DNA from: Erwinia sp.
GTDB taxonomy: Bacteria > Pseudomonadota > Gammaproteobacteria > Enterobacterales > Enterobacteriaceae
NCBI GenBank assembly: GCA_003512805.1
Contig: DOOK01000107.1
Location: 1 to 9,863 of the forward strand
Reading direction: 5' to 3'
Length of the DNA stretch: 9,863 nucleotides
Shown here: piece by piece, positions 1-6,669 of the stretch
Layout of the letters: each line of letters opens with the position of its first letter
How positions within the stretch are numbered: position 1 is the first letter of the stretch
Notes under the pieces: generated by a model
Database searches by the model: none
The model's input: the letters and a program-made list of their open reading frames with translations, nothing else
Told to the model about the DNA's origin: nothing
Position numbers and translations under genes: made by a program

Positions 1-181
1 GGCCCTGGTTTCACCCGGCTTAACAAAGTAACGCCGCCCGGTTTCAAGCGAAATAAAGGGCATAAGCGTGATTCAGGAGTCGGCTTGTCGTTGTCCCCAA
101 TCGGCTATTTTTAAACGCTCAGAAGCCGTTTCGGATTTTTAATGGATTGTTTTGGCAGGAAAGATTTAAAAAATCTTTGAT
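1..181. other. Intergenic sequence with no supportable gene
   Basis: I see no convincing gene here. A minus-strand frame opens with ATG at 61-63 (MPFISLETG...) and stays open to the window edge, but it has no ribosome binding site and I do not recognise the peptide. A plus-strand frame open from base 1 to a TAA at 112-114 is equally unrecognised. The N-terminus of FieF, the usual neighbour beyond cpxP in E. coli, is not visible. The right end carries an AT-rich perfect inverted repeat (160-178) next to the cpxP terminator. Confidence 0.5.
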
Positions 182-208
182 AAAAAAAACCCCCACATCA
201 TGTGGGGG
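182..208 (-). terminator. Intrinsic terminator of cpxP/CpxQ
   Basis: On the minus strand the perfectly self-complementary sequence CCCCCACATGATGTGGGGG (190-208) is followed directly by eight T residues (182-189). The stem is 8 bp with a 3-base loop. A G+C-rich stem followed by a U-tract is a classical Rho-independent terminator. It lies 44 bases past the cpxP stop codon and also forms the 3' end, with the Hfq-binding U-tail, of the CpxQ small RNA. Confidence 0.93.
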
Positions 209-239
209 AAGACAGGGATGGTGTCTATGGCAAGGAAAA
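182..239 (-). ncRNA. cpxQ: CpxQ, 3' UTR-derived Hfq-dependent small RNA of the Cpx response
   Basis: The cpxP 3' UTR on the minus strand begins TTTTCCTTGCCATAGACACC at 239 and runs through CCATCCCTGTCTTC into the terminator stem and U8 tail, 58 bases in all. This agrees almost base for base with the E. coli/Salmonella CpxQ sequence as I remember it. In those species RNase E releases CpxQ from cpxP mRNA. With Hfq it represses mRNAs of envelope proteins through two conserved seed regions, so it acts as the repressing arm of the CpxR regulon. Both presumed seeds, the 5' end and the ACCATCCCTGTC block, are intact. The 5' end at 239 is inferred from homology, not from a processing signal read in this sequence. 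Confidence 0.88.
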
Positions 240-252
240 CAGGGGTACTCTG

Positions 253-762
253 CTACTGCTTGCTGCCCGTACTGCTGACAGCCTGAAGCGGTGTTACATG
301 CTGCACTTCCGTCAGCCGACGCATTTCGTTTATGCGCTGCTGGTGTTTCTGATTCAGAACGGCTTGCTGTGCCGGCGTTAGCAGGTGATACATCTGGTAG
401 CGCACCCGCGCCATCTCGACCTGCCGCGCAACTTCTGCCTGAGCAATTTTGTCGACGCAGGCCTTGTAGCCCGCCTCATCAAATTTATCTGCAATAATCA
501 TTGCGTGCAGCCGTTCTAAATCGTTAATACTTATGGGAGAACGCTCATGCCGGGCCTGCTGCATCAAATCCCGTAACTGCTGACGCTGCTGTTCGGTGAG
601 ATTGATGCCGTCAAACATGTGGTTTTGCGGAACTTGCGCCATACTGCCTGGCACCGCGCTGCCCTGATGCATCTCGTCAAACGTCGTCACATCTGTAGCC
701 CATGCGGCGGAGAAGCTGAGCATCAGCGCCGGAACCACAACGACGGCGGTAACTTTGCGCAT
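253..762 (-). CDS. cpxP: Periplasmic Cpx stress adaptor/inhibitor CpxP
   Basis: The product is a 169-residue Spy/CpxP-family protein (E. coli CpxP is about 166). In E. coli it sits in the periplasm, binds the CpxA sensor domain to dampen signalling, and hands misfolded proteins to DegP. Residues 1-22 form a signal peptide with predicted cleavage after AWA. The two family LTxxQ motifs are LTEQQ (55-59) and LTPAQ (128-132), and the rest is predicted to be helical and rich in Gln, Arg and Met. The ATG at 762 is preceded by GGGAG (769-773). The gene diverges from cpxR across a region with a perfect CpxR box, so strong CpxR activation is expected. Its mRNA continues into CpxQ. Oddity: a single cysteine (Cys102) in the mature part, which E. 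coli CpxP lacks as I recall it. Confidence 0.96.
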   Translation of the reverse strand: MRKVTAVVVVPALMLSFSAAWATDVTTFDEMHQGSAVPGSMAQVPQNHMFDGINLTEQQRQQLRDLMQQARHERSPISINDLERLHAMIIADKFDEAGYKACVDKIAQAEVARQVEMARVRYQMYHLLTPAQQAVLNQKHQQRINEMRRLTEVQHVTPLQAVSSTGSKQ

Positions 763-807
763 CGTTAACTCCCAGGTTGGTTTCCATATTTCGATTCAAC
801 GAAAATC

Positions 808-813
808 AGTCTA
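808..813 (-). promoter_or_regulatory. Putative -10 element of the cpxP promoter
   Basis: TAGACT on the minus strand matches four of six bases of the sigma-70 -10 consensus and lies about 45 bases upstream of the cpxP start. No good -35 hexamer stands 16-18 bases upstream (the sequence there is near ACGCAT). That fits a promoter dependent on an activator bound at the CpxR box at 845-859. The transcription start is not proven. Confidence 0.45.
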
Positions 814-844
814 CGGAGGCAGCTGCAAACATGCGTCAGGGGGT

Positions 845-859
845 GTAAAACTACGTAAA
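845..859. promoter_or_regulatory. CpxR box (GTAAA-N5-GTAAA) between cpxP and cpxR
   Basis: GTAAAACTACGTAAA is a perfect match to the CpxR-phosphate consensus of two GTAAA half-sites on the same strand, spaced by five bases. It lies 82 bases from the cpxP start and 55 bases from the cpxR start in the divergent region. It should activate cpxP and could support autoregulation of cpxRA. No second full box is obvious between 763 and 914. Confidence 0.9.
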
Positions 860-914
860 GTCATGGATTGCGGGCATTCGTTCACGGTATTTTGCCTGTG
901 GAGGGCGATAAAAA

Positions 915-1613
915 ATGAATAAAATCCTGTTGGTTGACGACGATCGCGAATTGACTTCGCTATTGAAAGAATTGCTTGAAATGGAAGGGTTCGACGTTCT
1001 GGTAGCTGGCGACGGCGAGCAGGCGTTGGCCCTGTTGGATAGTTCTGTCGATCTGCTCCTTCTCGACGTCATGATGCCTAAAAAGAACGGCATTGATACG
1101 TTGAAAGAGCTGCGTCAGCAGCACCAGACGCCAGTCATCATGCTGACCGCACGCGGCAGCGAACTGGATCGAGTGCTGGGACTGGAACTGGGCGCGGATG
1201 ACTATTTACCCAAGCCCTTTAACGATCGTGAATTGGTGGCTCGCATACGCGCGATTTTACGCCGCTCTAACTGGAGCGAACAGCAACAGCAGCATGACAG
1301 CAGTTCCCCAACGCTGGAGGTGGACCATCTTCGCCTGAATCCGGGGCGGCAGGAGGCCAGCTTTGACGAGGTGACGCTGGATTTAACCGGTACCGAGTTT
1401 ACGCTGCTCTATCTGCTTGCGCAGCATCTGGGCCAGGTGGTTTCTCGCGAACATCTGAGCCAGGAAGTACTGGGTAAACGTTTAACGCCGTTTGACCGCG
1501 CCATTGATATGCATATTTCCAACCTGCGCCGCAAACTGCCGGACCGTAAGGATGGGCATCCCTGGTTTAAAACCTTGCGCGGCCGGGGCTATCTGATGGT
1601 TTCCGCTACATGA
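915..1613 (+). CDS. cpxR: Response regulator CpxR of the envelope stress system
   Basis: The product has 232 residues, the same length as E. coli CpxR, and is an OmpR/PhoB-type cytoplasmic transcription factor. The receiver domain (about 1-115) shows the acidic triad DDD (8-10), the phospho-acceptor Asp51 in LLLLDVMMP, the switch residue Thr78, and Lys100 in the KPF motif. The winged-helix DNA-binding domain covers about 130-232, with the typical TGTEFTLL and HISNLRRKL segments. Phosphorylated by CpxA, it should bind GTAAA-N5-GTAAA sites such as 845-859 and control envelope folding factors, cpxP and CpxQ. The ATG at 915 has GGAGGG at 900-905. The stop overlaps the cpxA start in ATGA, which points to translational coupling. 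Confidence 0.98.
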   Translation: MNKILLVDDDRELTSLLKELLEMEGFDVLVAGDGEQALALLDSSVDLLLLDVMMPKKNGIDTLKELRQQHQTPVIMLTARGSELDRVLGLELGADDYLPKPFNDRELVARIRAILRRSNWSEQQQQHDSSSPTLEVDHLRLNPGRQEASFDEVTLDLTGTEFTLLYLLAQHLGQVVSREHLSQEVLGKRLTPFDRAIDMHISNLRRKLPDRKDGHPWFKTLRGRGYLMVSAT

Positions 1614-2986
1614 TTTCCAGCCTGACCACCCGCATCTTTGCCATTTTTTGGCTGACCCTGGCGCTGGTGCTGATGCTGGTGCTGATGGTGCCCAAACTTG
1701 ATACCCGTCAGATGACGCCGCTGCTTGATAACGAGCAGCGGCAGGGCACCATGATTGAACAACACGTCGAGGCGGAGCTGATGCAGGATCCGCCCAACGA
1801 TTTAATGTGGTGGCGCAGGCTGTTTCGCGCTATCGACAAGTGGGCACCGCCGGGTCGGCGCCTGTTGCTGGTCACCAGCGAAGGACGGGTCGCTCTTCCG
1901 ATCTATAACGAGATGCAGGTTATCCGCAATTTTATCGGTCAGTCCGATAACGCCGATCATCCGCAGAAAAAGAAATATGGCCGAACGGAAATGCTCGGAC
2001 CGTTCTCCGTGCGCGACGGTGAAGACAGTTACCAGCTCTACCTGATCAGGCCTGCCGGCAGTTCGCAGCTGGATTTTGTCAATCTGCTGTTTGACCGCCC
2101 GCTGTTGTTACTGATAGTGACCATGCTGATTAGCTCGCCGCTGTTGCTCTGGCTGGCATGGAGCCTGGCAAAACCGGCGCGGAAGCTGAAGCACGCGGCC
2201 GATGACGTGGCCGCGGGTAACCTGCGTCAGCGCCCTGAGCTGGAAGCGGGCCCGCAGGAGTTTCTTGCCGCGGGCTCCAGCTTTAATCAGATGGTAAGCG
2301 CGCTGGAGCGAATGATGACCGCACAGCAGCGCCTGCTGTCAGATATTTCGCACGAGCTGCGTACGCCGCTAACGCGCTTGCAGCTGGCTACCGCGCTGAT
2401 GCGCCGACGCCAGGGCGAAGGTAAAGAGCTACAGCGCATCGAAATGGAAGCGCAACGGCTGGACGGCATGATTAACGATTTGCTGGTGCTGTCGCGCACC
2501 CAGCACAAAAACGCATTGGTCAGCGAAGCGATGAAGGCCAATCATCTGTGGTCGGGTGTGCTGGATGACGCCCGTTTTGAAGCGGAGCAGATGGGTAAGA
2601 CGTTGGAAGTGCCCTATCCGCCAGGACCCTGGCCGCTGTACGGTAACCCGAGCGCGCTTGACAGCGCACTGGAAAATATTGTGCGTAACGCGCTACGGTA
2701 TTCCCATAGCCGTATCGTCGTCAGCTTCTCCGTGGATAAACAGGGCATCACTATCCACGTTGATGATGATGGCCCGGGCGTCAGCGCGGAAGATCGCGAA
2801 CAGATCTTCCGACCGTTTTATCGTACCGATGAGGCGCGCGACCGGGAATCTGGCGGCACCGGTTTAGGACTGGCGATTGTGGAAACGGCCATTCAGCAGC
2901 ATCGGGGCTGGGTGAAAGCGGATGACAGCCCGCTGGGTGGCCTGCGGCTAACGCTGTGGCTGCCGCTCTATACCAGCAACAGCTGA
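1610..2986 (+). CDS. cpxA: Sensor histidine kinase/phosphatase CpxA
   Basis: The product is a 458-residue inner-membrane sensor kinase (E. coli CpxA is 457). Transmembrane helix 1 lies at about 8-28, the periplasmic sensor domain that CpxP contacts at about 29-163, helix 2 at about 164-186, and the HAMP linker at about 186-240. The H-box [13 protein letters not shown] carries the autophosphorylated His248. The ATPase domain has the N-box [10 protein letters not shown] (356-365), G1 DDDGPGV (385-391), F-box IFRPFYR (399-405) and G2 GGTGLGLA (415-422). All key residues are present, so kinase and phosphatase functions should be intact. The ATG overlaps the cpxR stop by four bases, making a cpxRA operon. 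trmL begins 41 bases downstream with no terminator between them. Confidence 0.98.
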   Translation: MISSLTTRIFAIFWLTLALVLMLVLMVPKLDTRQMTPLLDNEQRQGTMIEQHVEAELMQDPPNDLMWWRRLFRAIDKWAPPGRRLLLVTSEGRVALPIYNEMQVIRNFIGQSDNADHPQKKKYGRTEMLGPFSVRDGEDSYQLYLIRPAGSSQLDFVNLLFDRPLLLLIVTMLISSPLLLWLAWSLAKPARKLKHAADDVAAGNLRQRPELEAGPQEFLAAGSSFNQMVSALERMMTAQQRLLSDISHELRTPLTRLQLATALMRRRQGEGKELQRIEMEAQRLDGMINDLLVLSRTQHKNALVSEAMKANHLWSGVLDDARFEAEQMGKTLEVPYPPGPWPLYGNPSALDSALENIVRNALRYSHSRIVVSFSVDKQGITIHVDDDGPGVSAEDREQIFRPFYRTDEARDRESGGTGLGLAIVETAIQQHRGWVKADDSPLGGLRLTLWLPLYTSNS

Positions 2987-2989
2987 ATT

Positions 2990-2998
2990 TGCTATGCT
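2990..2998 (+). promoter_or_regulatory. Putative extended -10 promoter element for trmL
   Basis: TGCTATGCT contains the TG-N motif directly before the -10-like hexamer TATGCT (2993-2998), in the short cpxA-trmL gap. The sequence at the -35 position is poor (TATACC with an 18-base spacer), as is common for extended -10 promoters. Initiation would be expected near 3004-3006, inside the left arm of the hairpin at 2999-3022. This is a sequence match only. Confidence 0.35.
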
Positions 2999-3022
2999 GC
3001 GGCCCTTGTGAACGAGGGCCGC
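2999..3022 (+). promoter_or_regulatory. Hairpin covering the trmL ribosome binding site
   Basis: GCGGCCCT (2999-3006) and AGGGCCGC (3015-3022) are perfectly complementary and enclose the 8-base loop TGTGAACG. The right arm contains AGGG of the likely trmL Shine-Dalgarno sequence GAGGG (3014-3018), nine bases before the ATG at 3028. No T-run follows on either strand, so it is not an intrinsic terminator. In read-through cpxRA mRNA it could hide the ribosome binding site. Confidence 0.5.
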
Positions 3023-3027
3023 CGCTG

Positions 3028-3501
3028 ATGCTGAATATCGTACTGTTTGAACCTGAAATTCCCCCGAACACGGGCAATATTATTCGTCTGTGCGCCAATA
3101 CAGGCTTCCGCCTGCACCTGATCGAACCGCTGGGTTTTACCTGGGATGATAAGCGCTTGCGCCGGGCCGGGCTGGACTACCACGAGTTTACCGCCGTCCA
3201 GCGCCACGCCGACTATGGCACTTTTCTGCAGGCCGAGCAGCCGCAGCGTCTGTTTGCGCTGACTACCAAGGGGACACCTGCGCACAGCGCCGTAAGCTAT
3301 CAGAAAGGGGATTATTTGCTTTTTGGCCCGGAAACGCGTGGGCTGCCCAAAGAGATCCTGGACGCCCTGCCCGCCGCGCAGAAAATTCGTATCCCGATGC
3401 AGCCGGACAGCCGCAGCATGAACCTGTCGAATGCGGTTTCGGTGGTGGTTTATGAAGCCTGGCGCCAGCTGGATTACGCAGGCGCGCTGATTAAAGACTA
3501 A
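3028..3501 (+). CDS. trmL: tRNA (cytidine/uridine-2'-O-)-methyltransferase TrmL
   Basis: The product is a 157-residue SPOUT-class methyltransferase with exactly the length of E. coli TrmL (YibK). In E. coli it uses S-adenosylmethionine to 2'-O-methylate the wobble base 34 of tRNA-Leu isoacceptors, as a trefoil-knotted dimer. Visible SpoU motifs are [12 protein letters not shown] (9-20), [11 protein letters not shown] (97-107) and IRIPM...[10 protein letters not shown] (120-136), the last two forming the knot and cofactor pocket. I chose the ATG at 3028 because it gives the family length and the [14 protein letters not shown] start. The frame is open further upstream, but that part overlaps cpxA and is not homologous. 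A hairpin overlaps the ribosome binding site. The stop codon overlaps that of convergent cysE. Confidence 0.97.
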   Translation: MLNIVLFEPEIPPNTGNIIRLCANTGFRLHLIEPLGFTWDDKRLRRAGLDYHEFTAVQRHADYGTFLQAEQPQRLFALTTKGTPAHSAVSYQKGDYLLFGPETRGLPKEILDALPAAQKIRIPMQPDSRSMNLSNAVSVVVYEAWRQLDYAGALIKD

Positions 3502-4319
3502 ATACCGTCGCCGAACTCGAACCCCGGCACCATACCGTTAAAGTGCTGGTCCATTTCCATTGAAGGCTTTTCGCTACTGGGCTTACCGACGATGCGCGCC
3601 GGGACGCCTGCTGCCGTGGTATGCGGCGGAACGGGCTGTAGCACGACGGAACCGGCGCCGATCTTGGCGCCGCGCCCCACCTCAATATTGCCCAGCACTT
3701 TCGCGCCCGCCCCGATCATCACCCCTTCGCGGATTTTAGGGTGACGATCGCCGCTGGTTTTGCCCGTACCGCCCAGCGTGACCGATTGCAGGATAGAGAC
3801 ATCATCTTCAATGACGGCCGTTTCCCCCACCACAATTCCTGTTGCGTGATCGAGCATAATGCCGCGTCCGATTTTCGCAGCCGGATGAATATCTACGGCA
3901 AACGAGACGGAAATTTCATTTTGCAGGTAGACGGCCAGCGCGCGGCGGCCTTCGTTCCACAGCCAGTGACCGATGCGGTAAGCCTGCAAAGCATGAAATC
4001 CTTTCAGGTAGAGCAGCGGTGTAGAGTATTTATCAATAGCGGGATCGCGTTGGCGCACGGCCTGAATGTCGCAGGCGGCCGACTTGATCATAGAGGGGTC
4101 CTGCTTATAGGCTTCCTGTATGATTTCGCGGATAGCGATAGCAGGCATGATCGGATTAGCCAGCTTGTTCGCCAGCATATAGCTGAGTGCGCTGCCTAAA
4201 TCATCGTGTTTTAACAACGTGGCGTGGTAAAAACTGGCCAGCATCGGCTCACATTCCGCCAGCGCGCGTGCTTCCTCTTTAATACTCTCCCAGACCGCTC
4301 CAGGCTCGACACACGACAT
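3498..4319 (-). CDS. cysE: Serine O-acetyltransferase CysE
   Basis: The product has 273 residues, as in E. coli. It transfers acetyl from acetyl-CoA to L-serine, giving O-acetylserine, the first step of cysteine synthesis; it acts in the cytoplasm as a trimer-dimer hexamer and binds CysK through its C-terminus. The N-terminal helical domain (about 1-140) is followed by a left-handed beta-helix of hexapeptide repeats (about 141-245). Asp92, the catalytic pair Asp157-His158 (in MLDHATG) and His193 are all visible. Met256, known in E. coli for feedback inhibition by cysteine, is kept, and the C-terminus ends in Ile as CysK binding needs. The ATG at 4319 follows GGGGAG (4327-4332). An upstream in-frame extension reads back into gpsA and is unlikely. 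It is the last gene of the operon, with no terminator seen before trmL. Confidence 0.97.
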   Translation of the reverse strand: MSCVEPGAVWESIKEEARALAECEPMLASFYHATLLKHDDLGSALSYMLANKLANPIMPAIAIREIIQEAYKQDPSMIKSAACDIQAVRQRDPAIDKYSTPLLYLKGFHALQAYRIGHWLWNEGRRALAVYLQNEISVSFAVDIHPAAKIGRGIMLDHATGIVVGETAVIEDDVSILQSVTLGGTGKTSGDRHPKIREGVMIGAGAKVLGNIEVGRGAKIGAGSVVLQPVPPHTTAAGVPARIVGKPSSEKPSMEMDQHFNGMVPGFEFGDGI

Positions 4320-4366
4320 GACTCTACTCCCCATCAAATAACAGAATACTGCGGCGCTTCCCTGTC

Positions 4367-5377
4367 TCAGCTGATGCTGTTTTCGTCTTTCCGTGTACGC
4401 CCAAGCAGACTTAATGCTGCCTCTCGCGCGTTTTTTTCGCAATACAATACCTGATAAATTTGCTCGGTTATCGGCATCTCTACGCCGCAGCGTCCGGCCA
4501 GCGCCCTGACTTCTTTGGTATTTCGGAATCCTTCCACCACCTGTCCGATGCTATTTTGCGCCGCCGTCACATCCATTCCCTGCCCCAGCATCATGCCAAA
4601 GCGGCGGTTGCGTGACTGATTGTCGGTACAGGTCAGCACCAGATCGCCCAGTCCGGCCATACCCATAAACGTGGCGGGATCGGCACCCAGCGCCACGCCC
4701 AATCGGGTCATCTCTGCTAACCCGCGGGTAATCAACGCCGTTCTGGCGTTGGCGCCAAAGCCGATGCCGTCAGAAATACCGGCGCCGATGGCGATAACGT
4801 TTTTTACCGCGCCGCCAAGCTGTACGCCGGTAAAATCAGGATTGTTATATACGCGGAAACTTTTGCCACAGTGCAACAGCTGCTGTAAATCATCGGCAAA
4901 GGCTGCGTCCGTTGCGGCGAGGGCAATCGCCGTCGGCATGCCTGCCGCCAGCTCTTTGGCAAAAGTAGGGCCGGATACGATCGCCAGCGGCAGATCGTCG
5001 CCCAAAATTTCGCGCGCCACGTCCTGCAGCAGCCTTCCGGTCTCTTTTTCAAGGCCTTTGGTTGCCCAGACAAGGCGAGAATCGCTACGCAAATGCGGTT
5101 TAATTTGTTGTAACAGATCGCCAAATACGTGGCTGGGCACAACCACCAGCAAATCCCGGCTGGCGGCGATTGCCGTAGCCAGATCGTTTTCAAGACTTAG
5201 CGAATCAGGAAAAGGAACATCGGGCAGAAAAGCCGCGTTGCAGCGGTCAGCCTGAAGCTGCGCCAGATGTTGTGGATTATGGCCCCACATCACCACATCG
5301 TGCCCGTTACGGGCCAGCGTGATAGCCAATGCGGTGCCGTACGAGCCGGCACCGAGAACACTCATTGAGGCAGGCAT
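4367..5377 (-). CDS. gpsA: NAD(P)H-dependent glycerol-3-phosphate dehydrogenase GpsA
   Basis: The product is a 336-residue cytoplasmic enzyme (E. coli GpsA is 339) that reduces dihydroxyacetone phosphate to sn-glycerol-3-phosphate, the backbone for phospholipid synthesis. The N-terminal Rossmann domain has GAGSYG (9-14). SGPTFAKE (135-142) and catalytic Lys192 in [10 protein letters not shown] are present, as are [10 protein letters not shown] (241-250) and NRRFG (257-261) in the helical C-terminal domain. The ATG at 5377 shares its A with the last base of the secB stop (TAATG), and AGGA at 5384-5387 inside secB serves as ribosome binding site, so translation is probably coupled to secB. A 47-base gap separates it from cysE. 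Confidence 0.97.
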   Translation of the reverse strand: MPASMSVLGAGSYGTALAITLARNGHDVVMWGHNPQHLAQLQADRCNAAFLPDVPFPDSLSLENDLATAIAASRDLLVVVPSHVFGDLLQQIKPHLRSDSRLVWATKGLEKETGRLLQDVAREILGDDLPLAIVSGPTFAKELAAGMPTAIALAATDAAFADDLQQLLHCGKSFRVYNNPDFTGVQLGGAVKNVIAIGAGISDGIGFGANARTALITRGLAEMTRLGVALGADPATFMGMAGLGDLVLTCTDNQSRNRRFGMMLGQGMDVTAAQNSIGQVVEGFRNTKEVRALAGRCGVEMPITEQIYQVLYCEKNAREAALSLLGRTRKDENSIS

Positions 5378-5844
5378 TATGCATCCTGTTGCGGAATGGC
5401 GCCTTCACCTGACTGCTGCTGCAGATAGTTCATGAACAGGGCGTCAAAGTTAACCGGCGCCAGGTTAAGCTGCGGGAAGGTCCCACGGGAAACCAGGCTG
5501 GTAATGCATTCGCGCGCATAAGGGAACAGGATGTTCGGGCAATATGCGCCCAGGCAATGCGCCATCTGGTTACCGTCAATACCGGCCACGGAGAAGATAC
5601 CAGCCTGCTGCACTTCGCACAGGAAAGCCGTATCTTCACCCACGGTAGCGGTTACGGTGACGCGCAGAACCACTTCGTATACGTCATCAGTCAGCAGAGT
5701 AGAAGCCGTATCCAGATCCAGCTTCACTTCTGGCTCCCACTCTTTCTGGAAAACCTGTGGCGCATTCGGGGCTTCAAAAGAGACATCTTTAGTATAGATA
5801 CGCTGGATCTGGAAAGACATCTCGGTGTTGTTTTGTTCTGACAT
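5377..5844 (-). CDS. secB: Protein-export chaperone SecB
   Basis: The product has 155 residues, the same as E. coli SecB. It is a cytoplasmic tetrameric chaperone that keeps preproteins unfolded and passes them to SecA for export through SecYEG. The sequence follows the family from the [18 protein letters not shown] segment (9-26) through the conserved GIFSVAGI core (82-89) to the FDALF region (133-137) and a flexible polar tail. The ATG at 5844 has AGGA at 5852-5855, seven bases upstream. It lies between grxC (48-base gap) and gpsA (one-base overlap). This grxC-secB-gpsA order is the usual enteric arrangement. A SecB substrate-delivery gene in the same operon as gpsA links export with phospholipid supply. 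Confidence 0.98.
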   Translation of the reverse strand: MSEQNNTEMSFQIQRIYTKDVSFEAPNAPQVFQKEWEPEVKLDLDTASTLLTDDVYEVVLRVTVTATVGEDTAFLCEVQQAGIFSVAGIDGNQMAHCLGAYCPNILFPYARECITSLVSRGTFPQLNLAPVNFDALFMNYLQQQSGEGAIPQQDA

Positions 5845-5892
5845 ATTAAAATCCTATGGGTTAATAATCCGTTATTGCGCCACTTGCCCGCC

Positions 5893-6144
5893 TTATTGCA
5901 GCAGCGGGTCGAGGCCCTGGCGGCCGTCAAGGGCATAAAGGTCGTCACAGCCGCCAATATGCTGTGCATCGATAAAAATCTGCGGAACAGTAGTACGGCC
6001 GCTGCGTTTGATCATCTCTTCGCGTTTTTCAGCGTCGCCATCGATAGCGATTTCCTGATAGTCCACGCCTTTCTGGCTCAGCAGCGCTTTAGCGCGATGG
6101 CAGAAAGGACAGGTTGCTTTGGTGTAGATCTCAACGTTTGCCAT
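5893..6144 (-). CDS. grxC: Glutaredoxin 3 (GrxC)
   Basis: The product has 83 residues, as in E. coli. It is a cytoplasmic dithiol glutaredoxin that uses glutathione to reduce disulfides and can serve as hydrogen donor to ribonucleotide reductase. The thioredoxin fold shows the active site Cys12-Pro-Phe-Cys15, the cis-proline segment TTVPQIF, the glutathione-binding GGCDD motif, and the extra conserved cysteine within it. The active site reads CPFC instead of the CPYC of E. coli. I chose the ATG at 6144 because MANVEIYTK is the family start and GGAG lies just upstream. A longer in-frame version would overlap the end of yibN without homology. It begins 16 bases after the yibN stop, so it is cotranscribed. 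Confidence 0.97.
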   Translation of the reverse strand: MANVEIYTKATCPFCHRAKALLSQKGVDYQEIAIDGDAEKREEMIKRSGRTTVPQIFIDAQHIGGCDDLYALDGRQGLDPLLQ

Positions 6145-6160
6145 ACCTTCGTCTCCAGAA

Positions 6161-6592
6161 TTATTTGCCGCGCACCAGCGGAAGGTTTTCACCGCTCCAG
6201 CCAGCAACGCCATCTTTCAGAATGAAAACCTGTTCAAAACCGGCCGCGTTAAGCTGTGCAGCAGGATCGGCTGCGGACACACCGTTAGCGCATACCACAA
6301 TAACCGGTTTGGTCTTGTGTTTTTCCAGTTCGCCAAAGCTGCCCTTTTTGATATCGGCAGCCAGGACATTGATCGCGTTAGAAATATGGCCTTTACGGAA
6401 GTCATCGCGCCCGCGCACGTCCACGACCACGGCATCTTCTTTATTAATCAGACGCGTCGCTTCACCGCGACTGATGGTTTTTACTTTAGAGAACATGCCT
6501 TTAACGGTGGTCACGATCACCAAAACCAGCAGGACGACCCATGCCAGACTGAGAAGGGTATGATTGCCTGCGAACTGCATAATATCTTGCAT
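6161..6592 (-). CDS. yibN: Membrane-anchored rhodanese-like protein YibN
   Basis: The product has 143 residues, as for E. coli YibN. An N-terminal membrane helix (about 12-31) tethers a single cytoplasmic rhodanese domain. Domain marks are [16 protein letters not shown] (55-70) and the terminal [12 protein letters not shown] (128-139). Cys101 in CANGVSA sits where rhodaneses carry the persulfide-forming nucleophile, so sulfurtransferase activity is possible. The physiological role is not established to my knowledge. I chose the ATG at 6592 (MQDIMQF) by homology. The GGGAG at 6605-6609 is 12 bases upstream, rather far, and a TTG at 6604 would add four residues but abuts that ribosome binding site. 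It is the first gene of the minus-strand operon, with a likely promoter at 6642-6669. Confidence 0.92.
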   Translation of the reverse strand: MQDIMQFAGNHTLLSLAWVVLLVLVIVTTVKGMFSKVKTISRGEATRLINKEDAVVVDVRGRDDFRKGHISNAINVLAADIKKGSFGELEKHKTKPVIVVCANGVSAADPAAQLNAAGFEQVFILKDGVAGWSGENLPLVRGK

Positions 6593-6641
6593 GAGGGGTA
6601 ACAACTCCCGAAAGGGTTAATAAGCGAAAACAAGGCTTCTG

Positions 6642-6669
6642 AGTATACCTGCCAGGCGTTTCATGTACA
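6642..6669 (-). promoter_or_regulatory. Likely sigma-70 promoter of the yibN-grxC-secB-gpsA-cysE operon
   Basis: On the minus strand TGTACA (6664-6669, four of six -35 bases) and TATACT (6642-6647, five of six -10 bases) are separated by 16 bases. Initiation near 6635 would give a leader of about 43 bases before the yibN ATG at 6592. The match is good, but no start site has been measured here. Confidence 0.55.

Noticed and set aside
1..63. Minus-strand frame starting ATG at 61-63 and open to the window edge
   Set aside because: Only 21 codons are visible, no ribosome binding site precedes it, and the peptide (MPFISLETG...) matches nothing I know, including FieF. It could be the start of a gene but cannot be supported.
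1..114. Plus-strand frame open from base 1 to TAA at 112-114, possibly the end of an upstream gene
   Set aside because: The 37-residue tail has no recognisable motif and is not similar to the C-termini of PfkA or SodA as I recall them; a random open frame of this length is common.
888..893. TATTTT as the -10 element of cpxR
   Set aside because: It would place initiation almost on top of the ribosome binding site at 900-905, and no -35 hexamer has proper spacing, so I did not call a cpxR promoter.
2999..3022. Intrinsic terminator for cpxRA
   Set aside because: The hairpin is perfect, but no T-run follows on either strand and the next gene begins six bases later.
2781..3098. Minus-strand open frame of 105 codons across the cpxA-trmL junction
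   Set aside because: It is antisense to conserved cpxA coding sequence and to the trmL start, and the peptide has low-complexity Pro/Arg/Ser composition typical of a shadow frame.
4320..4366. Terminator or separate promoter between gpsA and cysE
   Set aside because: The 47-base gap has no hairpin with a T-run. A weak TATTCT hexamer on the minus strand lacks a convincing -35 partner.
4620..5255. Plus-strand open frame of 211 codons inside gpsA
   Set aside because: It is fully antisense to a conserved enzyme gene. Ser/Ala/Pro-rich composition, no ribosome binding site and no known domain mark it as a codon-bias artefact.
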